NCBI RefSeq assembly: GCF_023015625.1
Contig: NZ_JALKAH010000001.1
Location: 744,001 to 808,000, forward strand
DNA from: Yoonia sp. F2084L
GTDB taxonomy: Bacteria > Pseudomonadota > Alphaproteobacteria > Rhodobacterales > Rhodobacteraceae
Length of the DNA: 64,000 nt
Direction: 5' to 3'
Shown: positions 1 to 8,124 of the stretch, one piece after another
Numbering within the stretch: the first letter of the stretch is position 1
Layout: every line of letters starts with the position of its first letter
Translations under genes and position numbers: made by a program
The notes under the pieces: model-generated
What the model saw: the letters and a program-made list of their open reading frames with translations, nothing else
Databases searched by the model: none
Told to the model about the DNA's origin: nothing

Positions 1-279
1 CACCGTCTGACAACCCAAATCAAGCGCTTGTTTGACCATCCAGGCTTCGGCATTGGCGATCCTGATCACTGGCTGCGTGCGACTGATCGCCAGCGCTTGC
101 AACTGCGGCAGCATTTCAGACACCGTGTTTGGCCCATGTTCGCCATCAATCAAACACCAGTCAAAGCCTGCTTTGCCTGCAAGCTCCGCCAGAACACCCG
201 TACCAGAGGTCAGCCAAATGCCATGCTGCACCAGCCCTGCTTGCAGTGCCTTTTTCAGTGTGTTTTCCGGCGTTTGCAT
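1..279 (-). CDS. HpcH/HpaI-family aldolase, partial (C-terminus lies outside the window)
   Basis: The first 93 codons of a minus-strand gene are visible. They contain the family's opening beta strands: an N-terminal GIWLTSGTGVLAEL stretch and then FDWCLIDGEHGPN, where the Asp-Gly-Glu-His segment lines the metal/substrate site of class II HpcH/HpaI aldolases. These enzymes cleave 2-keto-3-deoxy acids to pyruvate and an aldehyde. The substrate here cannot be read; related members act on 4-hydroxy-2-oxoheptanedioate, 2-keto-3-deoxy-rhamnonate and similar sugar acids. The ATG at 279 has a G-rich Shine-Dalgarno about 10 nt upstream. It lies just downstream of the agl operon terminator, so it is probably expressed separately or by read-through. 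Confidence 0.8.
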   Translation of the reverse strand, partial: MQTPENTLKKALQAGLVQHGIWLTSGTGVLAELAGKAGFDWCLIDGEHGPNTVSEMLPQLQALAISRTQPVIRIANAEAWMVKQALDLGCQTV

Positions 280-293
280 CTTGGCCCCCTGAC

Positions 294-330
294 AAAAGAA
301 ATCGCGCCGATGCGAACACATCGGCGCGAT
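294..330 (-). terminator. Rho-independent terminator of the agl operon
   Basis: Positions 301-312 and 319-330 form a perfect 12-bp GC-rich stem around the 6-nt loop CGAACA. Read on the minus strand, the stem is followed by TTCTTTT (300-294). It starts about 30 bp past the aglK stop codon, as expected for the end of the aglEFGAK transcript. Confidence 0.9.
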
Positions 331-362
331 ACAAGCAACTCGTTAAGCTCGGGAGGAACCCC

Positions 363-1454
363 TTAACGGTAATAAAGCGATTGGCCGTTGTGGAAAATCT
401 GGACCTTCTCTGGTGCCGCTGCCATGCGAACGGATTTTCCACGCAGATCAGCATGAATGCCCGGCAGCTTGCCAATGATGGCGTCATTGTCGCCGACTTT
501 GTCGAAATAGAGCAGTGTCACTTCACCAAGTGCCTCGGTGATGTTGACCTTGCCTTCAAACGCATAATCATCACCGCTGGTCTCGATCATGTCCTCTGGA
601 CGGATACCGATGTTCACCTTCAGACCCATATCGGACGCTTCCGTTGGCACAGCAGACTTTGCCAAACCACCTGCTGTCAGCTTGACGGTTGTCTGCGCAC
701 CAGTCTCAACAATCTCACCCGACAACAGGTTCATCGCAGGCGAGCCAATAAACTGTGCAACGAATTCATTCTCTGGACGCTCATAAAGCTGCAACGGCGA
801 TCCAACCTGTGCGATTCCTTTGTTGGCCAAAACCACAATACGAGTGGCAAGCGTCATCGCCTCAACCTGGTCGTGGGTCACATAAATCATCGTGCTTTCA
901 GGCATCGATTCCTTAAGTTGCGAAATCTCGATCCGGGTCGCAACACGCAAGGCCGCATCAAGGTTGGAAAGTGGCTCATCAAAAAGGTAGACTTTAGGGT
1001 CCCGCACAATCGAACGGCCGATTGCCACGCGCTGACGCTGGCCACCGGACAAAGCCTTTGGCAGACGATCAAGATATTCATCCAGTTGCAAAATCTTGGC
1101 GGCACGGTTCACGGCTTCGTCAATTTCAGCAGGTGTTTTCTTGGCGATTTTCAATGCGAAAGACATGTTATCGCGGACTGTCATATGTGGATAAAGCGCG
1201 TAAGACTGGAACACCATCGCAATGCCGCGTTGCGCGGGTGGCACATCATTCACGACCTGCCCGTCGATCTGCAACTCGCCGCCGGTGATTTTTTCCAAAC
1301 CCGCAATCATCCGCAGCAAGGTTGATTTACCGCAGCCCGATGGGCCCACAAACACGATGAGCTCGCCCTGTTTGATATCGAGGTTGATGTTCTTGAGTAC
1401 ATCAACAGTGCCGCCGTAGGTTTTGGCAACGTCCGTTAGTTTCAGATCAGCCAT
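363..1454 (-). CDS. aglK: Alpha-glucoside ABC transporter ATP-binding protein (AglK/MsmK/UgpC class)
   Basis: This 363-residue ATPase energises a sugar importer from the cytoplasmic face. It has Walker A (GPSGCGKST, about residue 37), the signature [13 protein letters not shown], Walker B ([12 protein letters not shown]), the switch His in YVTHDQ, and a C-terminal regulatory/TOBE region (IGIRPEDM), the layout of MalK-type subunits. It is the last gene of the minus-strand series E-F-G-A-K, the order known from the Sinorhizobium alpha-glucoside operon. MalK-type ATPases are often shared by several sugar permeases, so this one may serve more than the AglEFG system. The ATG at 1454 is 19 bp past the aglA stop. 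Confidence 0.93.
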   Translation of the reverse strand: MADLKLTDVAKTYGGTVDVLKNINLDIKQGELIVFVGPSGCGKSTLLRMIAGLEKITGGELQIDGQVVNDVPPAQRGIAMVFQSYALYPHMTVRDNMSFALKIAKKTPAEIDEAVNRAAKILQLDEYLDRLPKALSGGQRQRVAIGRSIVRDPKVYLFDEPLSNLDAALRVATRIEISQLKESMPESTMIYVTHDQVEAMTLATRIVVLANKGIAQVGSPLQLYERPENEFVAQFIGSPAMNLLSGEIVETGAQTTVKLTAGGLAKSAVPTEASDMGLKVNIGIRPEDMIETSGDDYAFEGKVNITEALGEVTLLYFDKVGDNDAIIGKLPGIHADLRGKSVRMAAAPEKVQIFHNGQSLYYR

Positions 1455-1473
1455 GTCTCACTCCCCTTAGAAT

Positions 1474-3120
1474 TCAAGTCTTAAGCGCAAGGCAAACCTG
1501 CCACGGCCCAAGGTGCAGTCTCCCGTCTGCGGATGTATGTGCGCTGCCCAACTCGGCACCGATTGGTGTCCAGCTCCCCTCGGGCAGATCGAAATCAGAT
1601 GGTGTTTCGCTCACGTTGAAGGCACAGAAGATCGTCTGTGCGCCGTGCGTTCGGGTGAAATGAACGACATCGCCTGTGGCCCTTACCTTATCATGCGACC
1701 CGACGGTGAGCGCAGCATGGGTGCGGCGAAACGCGATAGCCTTACGGTAGTGATGCAAAAGCGCGCCGGGCTCGTCCTCTTGGGCTGCGGCAGACATATG
1801 CAAATGCTCTGTCGCGACAGGCAACCACGGCTTATTCGTGGTGAAACCGCCGTTCTGATTGCTCTGCTCCCAGACCATCGGGGTGCGACAGCCATCACGG
1901 CCTTTGAATTCCGGCCAAAACTCGATGCCATAAGGGTCTTGCAGGTCCTCAAAAGCGACATCGGCCTCTGGCAGACCCAGCTCTTCGCCTTGGTACAGGC
2001 AGACCGAGCCGCGCAAGCACATGATCAGCGTCGCAAACATACGCTGGGCAGCTGGCGGTAAATCCCAGCGCGTCGCATGCCGCATCACGTCATGATTGGA
2101 AAACGCCCAACAGGCCCAACCGTCAGCGGCCACTTCATCCACCTTATCCATCACCTCAACAATGCGGGTGGCGGTCGGTTGATTGGCGGCCAGAAATTCA
2201 AACGCGTAGCACATCTGCATCAGATCATCGCCAGCGGTGTACTGACCCATAATCTCTAGACCCAGTTGGGCATCGCCCACCTCGCCTACTGCGGCAGCAC
2301 CAAAAGGTTCCATGACGGCACGCAGCTTGCGCAGGAATTCCAGGTTCTCTGGCTGGTTCTTGTCGTAAAGATGCTCTTGGTAATTATAGGGGTTCACCGA
2401 CGGGGCAATCGTGGCGTTCCGCTGCTCGGGCTTCAGCGGTGGATTGTCCCGTAGCTGCGCATCATGGGTGTAGAAATTGATCGTATCCAGACGAAAGCCA
2501 TCGCACCCCCGGTTCAGCCAGAAACGGGCCACATCCAGCAAAGCGTCTTGCACGGCAGGTTCGTGGAAATTCAGATCAGGCTGCGACACAAGGAAGTTAT
2601 GCAAATAATACTGCTCGCGCCGCGCATCCCATTGCCAGCCAGAGCCACCAAAGATCGACAGCCAGTTGTTGGGTGGGTTGCCATCGGGCTTGGGGTCGGC
2701 CCAGACATACCAGTTGGCTTTATCATTGTCGCGGCTGGCCCGGCTTTCACCAAACCATGCATGCTGGTCGCTGGTGTGGCTCAGCACCAGATCAATCATC
2801 ACACGAATGCCAAAGCGGTGTGCGGTTTCTACCACCGCATCAAAATCAGCCAGTGAGCCGAACATCGGATCAACGTCGCAATAGTCGCTGACATCATAGC
2901 CGAAATCCTTCATCGGCGACATGAAGAACGGCGAAATCCAGATCGCATCAACACCAAGCGACGCGATATAAGGCAAGCGCTGCACGATCCCCAATAGGTC
3001 GCCAATGCCATCACCATTGCTATCCTGAAAGCTGCGCGGATAGATCTGATAGATCACCGCACCACGCCACCAATCCTTATCAATGGCCATATCAGGTTTT
3101 GTGGCAAGCGCCGTTGTCAT
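1474..3120 (-). CDS. aglA: Alpha-glucosidase, GH13 family
   Basis: A 548-residue cytoplasmic glycoside hydrolase that should hydrolyse imported alpha-glucosides (maltose, trehalose, sucrose or isomaltose type) to glucose. The N-terminus (DWWRGAVIYQIYPRSFQDSN) is typical of GH13 oligo-1,6-glucosidase/alpha-glucosidase enzymes. The catalytic triad is readable: nucleophile Asp near residue 212 (GFRLDTIN), acid/base Glu near 280 (VGEVGD) and transition-state Asp near 344 (FSNHDV). No signal peptide is present, which fits an enzyme acting after transport. It lies between the permease gene aglG and the ATPase gene aglK. Exact linkage specificity cannot be told from sequence reading. Confidence 0.93.
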   Translation of the reverse strand: MTTALATKPDMAIDKDWWRGAVIYQIYPRSFQDSNGDGIGDLLGIVQRLPYIASLGVDAIWISPFFMSPMKDFGYDVSDYCDVDPMFGSLADFDAVVETAHRFGIRVMIDLVLSHTSDQHAWFGESRASRDNDKANWYVWADPKPDGNPPNNWLSIFGGSGWQWDARREQYYLHNFLVSQPDLNFHEPAVQDALLDVARFWLNRGCDGFRLDTINFYTHDAQLRDNPPLKPEQRNATIAPSVNPYNYQEHLYDKNQPENLEFLRKLRAVMEPFGAAAVGEVGDAQLGLEIMGQYTAGDDLMQMCYAFEFLAANQPTATRIVEVMDKVDEVAADGWACWAFSNHDVMRHATRWDLPPAAQRMFATLIMCLRGSVCLYQGEELGLPEADVAFEDLQDPYGIEFWPEFKGRDGCRTPMVWEQSNQNGGFTTNKPWLPVATEHLHMSAAAQEDEPGALLHHYRKAIAFRRTHAALTVGSHDKVRATGDVVHFTRTHGAQTIFCAFNVSETPSDFDLPEGSWTPIGAELGSAHTSADGRLHLGPWQVCLALKT

Positions 3121-3177
3121 AGTCGTTAATCCTAAGCTGATTGCAGCCCCAAGGTCGCGCCTTGGAGCTGTGATTGT

Positions 3178-4338
3178 CTATTTTACAGAACCGGCCAACA
3201 AGCCGCGCACCAGATACTTTTGCATGGCAAAGAACACTGCCAGCGGGACGGCGATCGACACAAAGGCCGAGGTGGCAAGGATTTCCCAGTCACCGCCGCG
3301 CGTTCCCAGCAATTCCACGATCTGCTTGGTCATCACGGTGGTCTGCCCGGACGCATCAATCAGGAACACCAACGCCACCAGCAGATCATTCCACGTCCAA
3401 AGGAACTGGAAGATCGCAAAGGACGCGAGTGCGGGGAAGCTGAGCGGCAGAATGATCTTGGTAAAGATCTGGAAATCTGTCGCGCCATCGACCTTGGCGT
3501 TTTCGATAATGTCACGCGGCAAGCCCACCATGTAGTTGCGTAACAGATAAATCGCGAGCGGTAGGCCAAAGCCGGTATGGGCAAGCCAAACCCCCAGATA
3601 GCCCTTTCCGATCCCGATCGCATTGTGCAGCGACAACAACGGGATGAGAGCCAATTGCAGCGGAACCACCAGCAAGCCAACGATCACAGCGATCAAAATC
3701 GCCCGACCGGGAAAGTCCATCCATGCCAGCGCATAGGCCGCAAAAGCAGCGATAAGGATTGGAATGATCGTCGCCGGGATCACAACGGTCAGCGTATTAA
3801 AGAACGCCTTCGCCATACCTTCAGAGTTGTTTTCATCAAAAAGCACGAAACTGTAGTTCTCAAGCGTGAAGTCGGGTGGCGTGACAACATCAAGGAACAC
3901 ACGCTGCGCGCGGCCACTGATCTGATCGTCATCCCCTTCCCAAACGTAAGAGCCATCTGCCTCCACCGTCAGGGTCTCTCCATCGCCCAAATCAGCGGTT
4001 ACCCCGGTTTCGAACTCTCCCAGCCTGCGGCTGGAGGTGCCCCAGGCATTCAATTCGCCTTCGAAATCCGCACCTTCAAAGATATTGCCTTCAACCATGA
4101 ACCGGCCATTGCCCAGATCAACCCGGTTGTCATCGGGGTCCGCCACACGAATTTGCATCGTCTGCTCAGCAGGGAACAGTGATGACCACCAACCCGACGC
4201 GGTGATCTGATCACCCGTTCGGAAGGACGAGATCAGCAAACCAAGTGTCGGGAACAGCCAGAGGGCCACCAACAGAACCACGGAAATGTTCAGTGCCCAA
4301 ACGACTGCGGGCTTTCTTCCTGCCATCGCATCCATCAC
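3178..4338 (-). CDS. aglG: Alpha-glucoside ABC transporter permease (AglG class)
   Basis: A 386-residue inner-membrane permease of the MalG type. One membrane segment near residues 14-36 is followed by a long polar, probably periplasmic, insertion (about residues 45-160), then five hydrophobic segments. The EAA coupling motif is readable as ENAKVDGATDFQIFTKIILP. The large insertion after the first segment is typical of AglG-type permeases. Its ATG overlaps the aglF stop codon by 4 nt (ATGA), so the two permease halves are translationally coupled and should be made in equal amounts. Confidence 0.92.
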   Translation of the reverse strand: MMDAMAGRKPAVVWALNISVVLLVALWLFPTLGLLISSFRTGDQITASGWWSSLFPAEQTMQIRVADPDDNRVDLGNGRFMVEGNIFEGADFEGELNAWGTSSRRLGEFETGVTADLGDGETLTVEADGSYVWEGDDDQISGRAQRVFLDVVTPPDFTLENYSFVLFDENNSEGMAKAFFNTLTVVIPATIIPILIAAFAAYALAWMDFPGRAILIAVIVGLLVVPLQLALIPLLSLHNAIGIGKGYLGVWLAHTGFGLPLAIYLLRNYMVGLPRDIIENAKVDGATDFQIFTKIILPLSFPALASFAIFQFLWTWNDLLVALVFLIDASGQTTVMTKQIVELLGTRGGDWEILATSAFVSIAVPLAVFFAMQKYLVRGLLAGSVK

Positions 4339-5342
4339 TGCATCTCCTTACGGGCGTTGTAGACGTTCCACACCAGGATCGGCGTCACCATCAGCATGAT
4401 GATCATGGCCGAGGCTGACCCCATGCCCCAGTCGTTCGCACGGAACAGTTTGTCGTACATATAGTTGGCCAAGACCTGCGTTTCCCACTGGCCGTTGGTC
4501 ATCGCGAACACGATGTCAAAGACCTTAAGGGTCGCAATCGTGATCGTTGTCCAAACCACCACGATCGTGGACATGATCTGCGGGATTTTGATCTTGAAGA
4601 AAATCTGGAACGGATTGGCGCCATCAATGATGGCCGCTTCAACCGTTTCTTCGGGGATACCGCGCAAGGCGGCAGAAAGGATCACCATCGCGAAACCGGT
4701 CTGAATCCAGATCAACACCGCCATCAGGAAGAAACTATTCCAAAACGGGATTTGTAGCCATTGCTGCGGCTCAGCACCGCCAAAGGTCAGGTAAAGGTGG
4801 TTGAGGATGCCAATCTGAGCCACGTCTTCGGGGCGGGCTTCATAGATCAGCTTAAAGATCACAGCTGCACCAACGAAGGAAATCGCCATTGGCATAAAGA
4901 TAATCGACTTGGCGATATTGCCCCACCTAAGGCGGTCGGTCAGTTGGGCAGCCAGCAAACCAAATCCGGTCGCGGCAGCAGGCACGATGACCAGCCAAAG
5001 GACATTGTTGCGCAGAGCTTCCATGAACTTGGGCTCTGCAAACATCTGGGTGTAGTTGTCGAAACCGACGAAGGCGTATTGATTGCCAGGAAGCCGCTCA
5101 AGAAAGCTCAGTCGCAGTGTCGCAAAGACGGGATAGGCCAGATAAATACCCAGCGCCAAGAGGGCTGGCATCAGGAACAACCACGGCCTTATCTGGTTGG
5201 CACGGTTAATGTTGCGCCCTGCATTCGGCCCTTCGGCCCTGAACAACACTTTATCGAGAAACAGGTTCGCTCCGTAAAAGTAGCCGACGCAGCCACCTAC
5301 CCCGATAATAATTGTAATCAATCCTTGAAGTGCCGGATTCAT
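4335..5342 (-). CDS. aglF: Alpha-glucoside ABC transporter permease (AglF class)
   Basis: A 335-residue inner-membrane permease of the MalF type and partner of AglG. An N-terminal membrane segment (ITIIIGVGGCVGYFYGANLF) is followed by the core segments and an EAA motif (EAAIIDGANPFQIFFKIKIP). The ATG at 5342 has a strong Shine-Dalgarno (GGGAGGG, 5 nt spacing). It is separated from aglE by about 114 bp holding a 10-bp hairpin, whereas downstream genes are tightly packed. That pattern is common where a highly expressed binding-protein gene precedes its permeases. Confidence 0.92.
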   Translation of the reverse strand: MNPALQGLITIIIGVGGCVGYFYGANLFLDKVLFRAEGPNAGRNINRANQIRPWLFLMPALLALGIYLAYPVFATLRLSFLERLPGNQYAFVGFDNYTQMFAEPKFMEALRNNVLWLVIVPAAATGFGLLAAQLTDRLRWGNIAKSIIFMPMAISFVGAAVIFKLIYEARPEDVAQIGILNHLYLTFGGAEPQQWLQIPFWNSFFLMAVLIWIQTGFAMVILSAALRGIPEETVEAAIIDGANPFQIFFKIKIPQIMSTIVVVWTTITIATLKVFDIVFAMTNGQWETQVLANYMYDKLFRANDWGMGSASAMIIMLMVTPILVWNVYNARKEMQ

Positions 5343-5395
5343 AGCGCCCTCCCTTCGCGATGCATCTCTTGCGGCTGCGTGTTGCGCCGCATGCT

Positions 5396-5421
5396 GGTTC
5401 GGACGATACCCCGTCCGAACC
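5396..5421 (-). other. Intercistronic stem-loop between aglE and aglF
   Basis: 5396-5405 (GGTTCGGACG) pairs perfectly with 5412-5421 around a 6-nt loop. On the transcribed (minus) strand no U-run follows the stem, so it is not a classical terminator for aglE. It more likely protects the aglE message 3' end and sets the excess of binding protein over permease; that role is inferred from other ABC operons. The T-run lies on the plus-strand side only. Confidence 0.6.
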
Positions 5422-5456
5422 GTTTTTATATGAGACTAAGCTCTTATAGCCGCAGC

Positions 5457-6815
5457 TTACTTCAGCGCGTCCCAGCTGTTCTGGATCTGACCGGTGACAT
5501 CTTCAGCGGATGCACCGCCAACGTAGTCCACCATACCTGTCCAGAACGTACCGGCACCAACCGCACCCGGCATCAGGTCAGATGCGTCAAAGCGGAAGGT
5601 TGTGGCGTTCAGCAGGATTTCACCCTGACCACGCAGGATCTCATCACCATAAGCTTCGAGGTTCACACCGGAATGTGGTGTCAGGAAGCCGGTTTGCGCC
5701 ATCATCACTTCGTGTGCGATTGGCTGCTGCAGGAACTCCATAAAGGCCATTGTGGCATCAGACGCTTCGGTCACGGCCATCAAAGTACCACCGCCCAGAA
5801 CCGGATTGCCGAGGTCTTTTTCAGCAAAGGATGGGAAGTAGAAGAAGTCCGCATCTTCACCCGGCACAACATCATCCGGGAAGAATGCTGTCGCAAAGGA
5901 CGCCTGACGGTGCATGTAGCACTGTGGTGGCGAAGAGAAGAGACCGGTCGGGCTGTCGCGGAAATCGGTAGAGCCGACAGCAGCGGACCCACCAGCAACC
6001 ATATCGTCATTCTTAGCAAACATGCCGAATGTCTCAACGGCTTCAATCACGCGCGGGTCGTTGAACGGGATGTCGTTGGTCACCCAGCCGTCATAGACCT
6101 CAGGCGCTTGTGTGCGCAGCATGATGTCTTCAACCCAGTCTGTCGCAGGCCAACCTGTCGCCGCACCAGACCCCAGACCAATGCACCAAGGTGTTTCACC
6201 GTCTTCGATAATCTGCTCGGACAAAGCGATCAGATCTTCCATGGTTTCCGGCACCTCGTAGCCAGCATCTTCGAAGTTCTCAGGTGAATACCACACCAGC
6301 GACTTAACGTTCACGTTATAGAAGAAGCCATAGAACTGGTCGTCGCCGCTTGCGTCTGCATAGGTGCCCAGATCAACCCAGGACTGGCCCGCTGCATAGT
6401 TGTCAGCAACCCACGAACCCATGTCGTCACCAAGTGGCGTCAAAAGACCCTGTGCCGCCATTGTTGAGGCCAGACCAGGTTGCGGGAACACGGCGATGTT
6501 TGGCGCAGAACCGGCCTCAGCGTCGATCACGATTTGCTGCTCAAAACCATCAGAACCGGTATATGTGACGTTCGCGCCGGTGGCTTCGGTGAAATAGGCA
6601 ATCATGGAACGGAAGATGTCATCTTCTGGGGCCAGCCACGGGCCAAAGATGGTGACGTCCTGACCGGACAGATCCGGCGCGCTTTCAGCCCATGCGTTGT
6701 ATTCATCCCAGCTAAAGTCACCCTCGCCCGGCGTGAACGGAAGATGGCCGCCTGCATTCACCGCACCTGCAGTCAACGCAACCGCTGCCACACTGGCATA
6801 CAGTTTCATTTTCAT
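5457..6815 (-). CDS. aglE: Alpha-glucoside-binding periplasmic protein (AglE class)
   Basis: A 452-residue extracellular solute-binding protein, family 1. It begins with a classical Sec signal peptide (MKMKLYASVAAVALTAGAVNAGG, cleavage probably after VNA or one residue on). The mature chain shows features of the family: VTIFGPWLAPEDDIFRSMIAYF near the start, and a C-terminal region with many aromatic residues. I chose the ATG at 6815 because GGGAGG lies 7 nt upstream on the minus strand and the signal peptide starts there; the frame is open to 6863 but that adds a non-signal stretch. It is the first gene of the agl operon and faces the regulator gene across an intergenic region with a LacI-type operator. 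Confidence 0.93.
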   Translation of the reverse strand: MKMKLYASVAAVALTAGAVNAGGHLPFTPGEGDFSWDEYNAWAESAPDLSGQDVTIFGPWLAPEDDIFRSMIAYFTEATGANVTYTGSDGFEQQIVIDAEAGSAPNIAVFPQPGLASTMAAQGLLTPLGDDMGSWVADNYAAGQSWVDLGTYADASGDDQFYGFFYNVNVKSLVWYSPENFEDAGYEVPETMEDLIALSEQIIEDGETPWCIGLGSGAATGWPATDWVEDIMLRTQAPEVYDGWVTNDIPFNDPRVIEAVETFGMFAKNDDMVAGGSAAVGSTDFRDSPTGLFSSPPQCYMHRQASFATAFFPDDVVPGEDADFFYFPSFAEKDLGNPVLGGGTLMAVTEASDATMAFMEFLQQPIAHEVMMAQTGFLTPHSGVNLEAYGDEILRGQGEILLNATTFRFDASDLMPGAVGAGTFWTGMVDYVGGASAEDVTGQIQNSWDALK

Positions 6816-6903
6816 TGATTTTCCTCCCAATCGCACCGCAACGGCGCGTGTCTTAATCTGCACCTGGGTGCTTTATTCCCTCCGACGCGAAGGAATCATC
6901 TTC

Positions 6904-6917
6904 CCAAAGCGCTTTGG
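6904..6917. promoter_or_regulatory. LacI-type operator upstream of aglE
   Basis: CCAAAGCGCTTTGG is a perfect 14-bp palindrome with the AGCGCT centre typical of LacI-family operators. It lies about 90 bp upstream of the aglE ATG, in the aglE/aglR divergent region. The 13-mer AGCGCTTTGGATT (6908-6920) recurs at 7066-7078 beside the aglR start. Most likely the binding site of the adjacent LacI-family protein. Confidence 0.75.
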
Positions 6918-6990
6918 ATTTCACTACAGTCAGCCAAGTTAACCTCTCTGTCAACACAACAGTGCACGGTGGAAAAAACACTTGGAATCT

Positions 6991-7002
6991 CATGAATTCA
7001 TG
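6991..7002. repeat. 12-bp perfect palindrome in the aglE/aglR intergenic region
   Basis: CATGAATTCATG is a perfect palindrome lying midway between the two LacI-type sites. It does not resemble them and may bind another factor or be chance; I assign no function. Confidence 0.35.
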
Positions 7003-7063
7003 TTACTGAAACGATTACGAAGCTTGCAGTCAAACGCCGCAACGCAGCATTTATTGAAATTTG

Positions 7064-7077
7064 ATAGCGCTTTGGAT
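7064..7077. promoter_or_regulatory. Second, imperfect LacI-type operator at the aglR start
   Basis: GATAGCGCTTTGGA keeps the AGCGCT centre and the right half of the upstream operator (CGCTTTGG) but has a diverged left half. It ends 14 bp before the aglR ATG, a position suited to autorepression. Two sites about 160 bp apart could support looping between the divergent promoters. Confidence 0.6.
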
Positions 7078-7091
7078 TGGCCGCCGACCCT

Positions 7092-8123
7092 ATGAACCTT
7101 AAAGAACTCTCACAAAGTCTGGGCCTCAGCCAAACAACGGTCAGCCGTGCGCTGAACGGCTACCCAGAGGTCAGCCCCGCAACGCGCCGCCGCGTCGAAG
7201 AAGCGGCAAACGCTTTCAATTATCACCCATCGACCCGCGCCAAAGGATTGGCGACCGGTCAGGCGCTGGCCATCGGCCATGTGATCCCGCTGTCCAGCAA
7301 ACATGAGATGGTAAACCCGATTTTTGGTGATTTCATTGCAGGTGCCGGCGAAACTTATTCGCGGCACGGCTATGAAATGATCCTTTCGATTGTCGCAGAC
7401 GCGGATGAGCGGCAGATTTATCAAGGCCTGAAATCACGGCGTGCGGTCGATGGAGTTATCGTGCACGGCCCCCGCATGGATGACCCGCGCATCGGCCTGC
7501 TAAACAATCTTGGGCTACCCTTTGCGGTTCACGGGCGCGCAAGTGGCTATGATCAGCCTTACGCGTGGCTTGACGTGAATAATCGCAGTGCGTTCCAGCG
7601 CGCAACCGATTTTCTGTTTGACCTCGGGCACGTAAGAATCGCGCTGATCAACGGGCTGGAAGTCATGGATTTCGCCCACAGACGACGCGAGGGGTATTCA
7701 GCATCTTTGTTGGCGCATAACACGCCGGTTGACCCTGCACTCATGCGCTCGGGCGAAATGACAGAAGTTTTCGGCTACCACAGCACCCGCGATATGCTTG
7801 AAAGCAATAATGCACCAACCGCAATTCTATGTTCTTCCCTGATCAGCGCGCTTGGCGTGCGCCGCGCCATTGAAGAAAAAGGGTTGGTGATGGGCAAGGA
7901 TGTCTCTGTCGTGACCCATGACGACGCGCTGTCCTACCTTCAAAATGGCGGCGATGTGCCGATCTTTACCGCAACCAGGTCATCTGTGCGCGACGCTGGT
8001 CGCAAGCTGGCCGAGATGTTACTGGCCGCAATCGCCGACCCCACATTGCCGCCGCAGCAGCATTTGCTTGAGGCTGAATTGATGGTGGGCTTTTCAACCG
8101 GCCCCGCCCCCCGAAAGGACTGA
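7092..8123 (+). CDS. aglR: LacI-family transcriptional regulator of the agl genes
   Basis: A 343-residue repressor. The N-terminal LacI helix-turn-helix is clear (MNLKELSQSLGLSQTTVSRA, then VSPATRRRVEEAANAFNYHPSTRAKGLATG with the hinge helix). The rest is a periplasmic-binding-like effector domain. I chose the ATG at 7092, which places the HTH at the extreme N-terminus as in the family; a TTG at 7077 in the same frame adds only five residues and would overlap the second operator. It is divergent from aglE and 1 bp from the beta-glucosidase gene downstream, so regulator, glucosidase and glucokinase form one transcript. The inducer is probably an alpha-glucoside or glucose derivative (inference). 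Confidence 0.88.
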   Translation: MNLKELSQSLGLSQTTVSRALNGYPEVSPATRRRVEEAANAFNYHPSTRAKGLATGQALAIGHVIPLSSKHEMVNPIFGDFIAGAGETYSRHGYEMILSIVADADERQIYQGLKSRRAVDGVIVHGPRMDDPRIGLLNNLGLPFAVHGRASGYDQPYAWLDVNNRSAFQRATDFLFDLGHVRIALINGLEVMDFAHRRREGYSASLLAHNTPVDPALMRSGEMTEVFGYHSTRDMLESNNAPTAILCSSLISALGVRRAIEEKGLVMGKDVSVVTHDDALSYLQNGGDVPIFTATRSSVRDAGRKLAEMLLAAIADPTLPPQQHLLEAELMVGFSTGPAPRKD

Positions 8124-8124
8124 A

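Noticed and set aside
129..1325. 398-codon open frame on the plus strand
   Set aside because: It lies antisense to the clearly recognisable aglK and has no family character or ribosome site; a shadow of GC-rich codon bias.
4000..4040. T-loop-like GGTTTCGAACTCTCC as a tRNA
   Set aside because: No acceptor or anticodon stem can be built, and it lies inside aglG.
4761..6287. 508-codon open frame on the plus strand
   Set aside because: Antisense to aglF and aglE, with a composition typical of reverse-strand shadows; no motif recognised.
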